NCBI GenBank assembly: GCA_046155225.1
Contig: JBJXED010000125.1
Span: 1 to 22,293, forward strand
Length of the DNA: 22,293 bases
DNA from: JAKFVA01 sp046155225
GTDB lineage: Bacteria; Pseudomonadota; Gammaproteobacteria; Burkholderiales; Burkholderiaceae_C
Direction: 5' to 3'
A program made the translations under genes and the position numbers. Below the pieces are notes generated by a model. It saw nothing but the letters and a program-made list of their open reading frames with translations. It had not been told where the DNA came from and did no database searches. Shown piece after piece: positions 22,073 to 22,293 of this stretch; positions within the stretch are counted from its first letter, which is position 1; every line of letters starts with the position of its first letter.

Positions 22073-22293
22073 ATGCGCTACATCATTCGACTCGCGGCCT
22101 TGGTGGCTGTACTTTTTTTGACAGCTTGCGGCGGTGGCGGCGGAAGTGCAGGCAGCAACCCCAATACACCCGTCACACCTCCGCCAGGGCCCGTGGTGCC
22201 GCCGGCACCCGTTGCAGCAGGCATAACGATTCTTGCCGCTGCCAACACACTGCCTTCAGCCAGCAGTTCGCAGCTGGGCTTTACGGTGCTGGT
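22073..22293 (+). CDS. Putative surface lipoprotein, N-terminal part (cut by window edge)
   Basis: An open frame running off the right end. It starts at ATG 22073 with GAGGA five bases upstream; an in-frame ATG at 22061 is possible but would place the ribosome site inside the gene. The signal peptide MRYIIRLAALVAVLFL ends in lipobox LTAC, with the cysteine at 19, followed by GGGGGS and a Pro/Val-rich linker (about 28-50), then the start of a folded part (ITILAAANTLPSASSSQLGF). Poly-Gly after the cysteine and Pro-rich linkers are common in exported lipoproteins of Burkholderiales; the last segment resembles the first strands of bacterial Ig-like repeats, but that is a guess. It is 51 bases after pilQ with no terminator between, so it may be cotranscribed with the pilus operon. 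Function unknown. Confidence 0.75.
   Translation, partial: MRYIIRLAALVAVLFLTACGGGGGSAGSNPNTPVTPPPGPVVPPAPVAAGITILAAANTLPSASSSQLGFTVL

Noticed and set aside
1..22293. CRISPR arrays, tRNA/rRNA genes, insertion sequences, prophage, toxin-antitoxin pairs
   Set aside because: I looked for regularly spaced repeats, cloverleaf-like segments, transposase motifs and terminal inverted repeats and saw none. The only tandem array is the 44-bp operator-like one.

Overview
The window is a GC-rich chromosomal segment from a betaproteobacterium, most likely a Comamonadaceae member of the Rhodoferax/Polaromonas type. The evidence is the System II (ResB/CcsA-type) cytochrome c maturation pair, the gene order cyaY<>lptM-lysA, the order mrcA<>pilMNOPQ, closely packed ATGA/GTGA-coupled operons, and an intergenic element resembling a repeat I remember from Comamonadaceae genomes. 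There is no transposase, phage gene, CRISPR array, tRNA or rRNA. Almost all of the window is ordinary core chromosome; only the leftmost 5 kb and the last 200 bases look accessory.

Layout. (1) 1-213, minus: 5' part of an alpha/beta-hydrolase gene cut by the window edge. (2) 333-5194, minus: a five-gene envelope-modification block. In transcription order it is an OmpR-type response regulator, a HAMP/HisKA histidine kinase, a GtrA-family flippase-like membrane protein, a GtrB/ArnC-like polyprenyl-phosphate glycosyltransferase, and an ArnT/PMT-like integral-membrane glycosyltransferase. The genes overlap by 4-8 bases except at the kinase/gtrA junction. There a 44-bp array of four contiguous 11-bp direct repeats (3225-3268) looks like an operator for an OmpR/PhoB-type regulator. 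This is the most interesting signal in the window. (3) 5249-5953, minus: the ribosome-assembly GTPase EngB, divergent from (4) 6017-12181, plus: an envelope redox cluster of dihaem cytochrome c4, a strong terminator, ResB, the CcsA/ResC partner, MsrP and MsrQ. (5) 12373-13889, minus: lptM-lysA, divergent from cyaY (13902-14273, plus) with only 12 bases between the start codons. (6) 14278-16668, minus: penicillin-binding protein 1A, convergent with cyaY (4 bases between the stop codons) and divergent from (7) 16927-22021, plus: pilMNOPQ, the type IV pilus alignment complex and secretin. (8) 22073 to the window end: the 5' part of a lipoprotein gene where aroK is usually found.

How the genes work together. 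In block 2 the phosphorelay probably controls glycosylation of lipid A, LPS core or another envelope polymer: GT2 loads a sugar onto undecaprenyl phosphate, GtrA assists its flipping, and the ArnT-like enzyme transfers it in the periplasm. In block 4 ResB plus its WWD-domain partner attach haem to apocytochromes such as the upstream c4, and MsrPQ repairs oxidised periplasmic methionines using electrons from the inner membrane. In block 7 PilM (cytoplasm), PilN and PilO (inner membrane), PilP (lipoprotein) and PilQ (outer membrane) form the trans-envelope channel for pili.

No gap exceeds 300 bases. The largest are 16669-16926, 12182-12372 and 214-332, and each has its own entry or a site entry. 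I found no convincing wholly new system. The best leads are the 11-bp operator array and the unusually tight divergent junctions.
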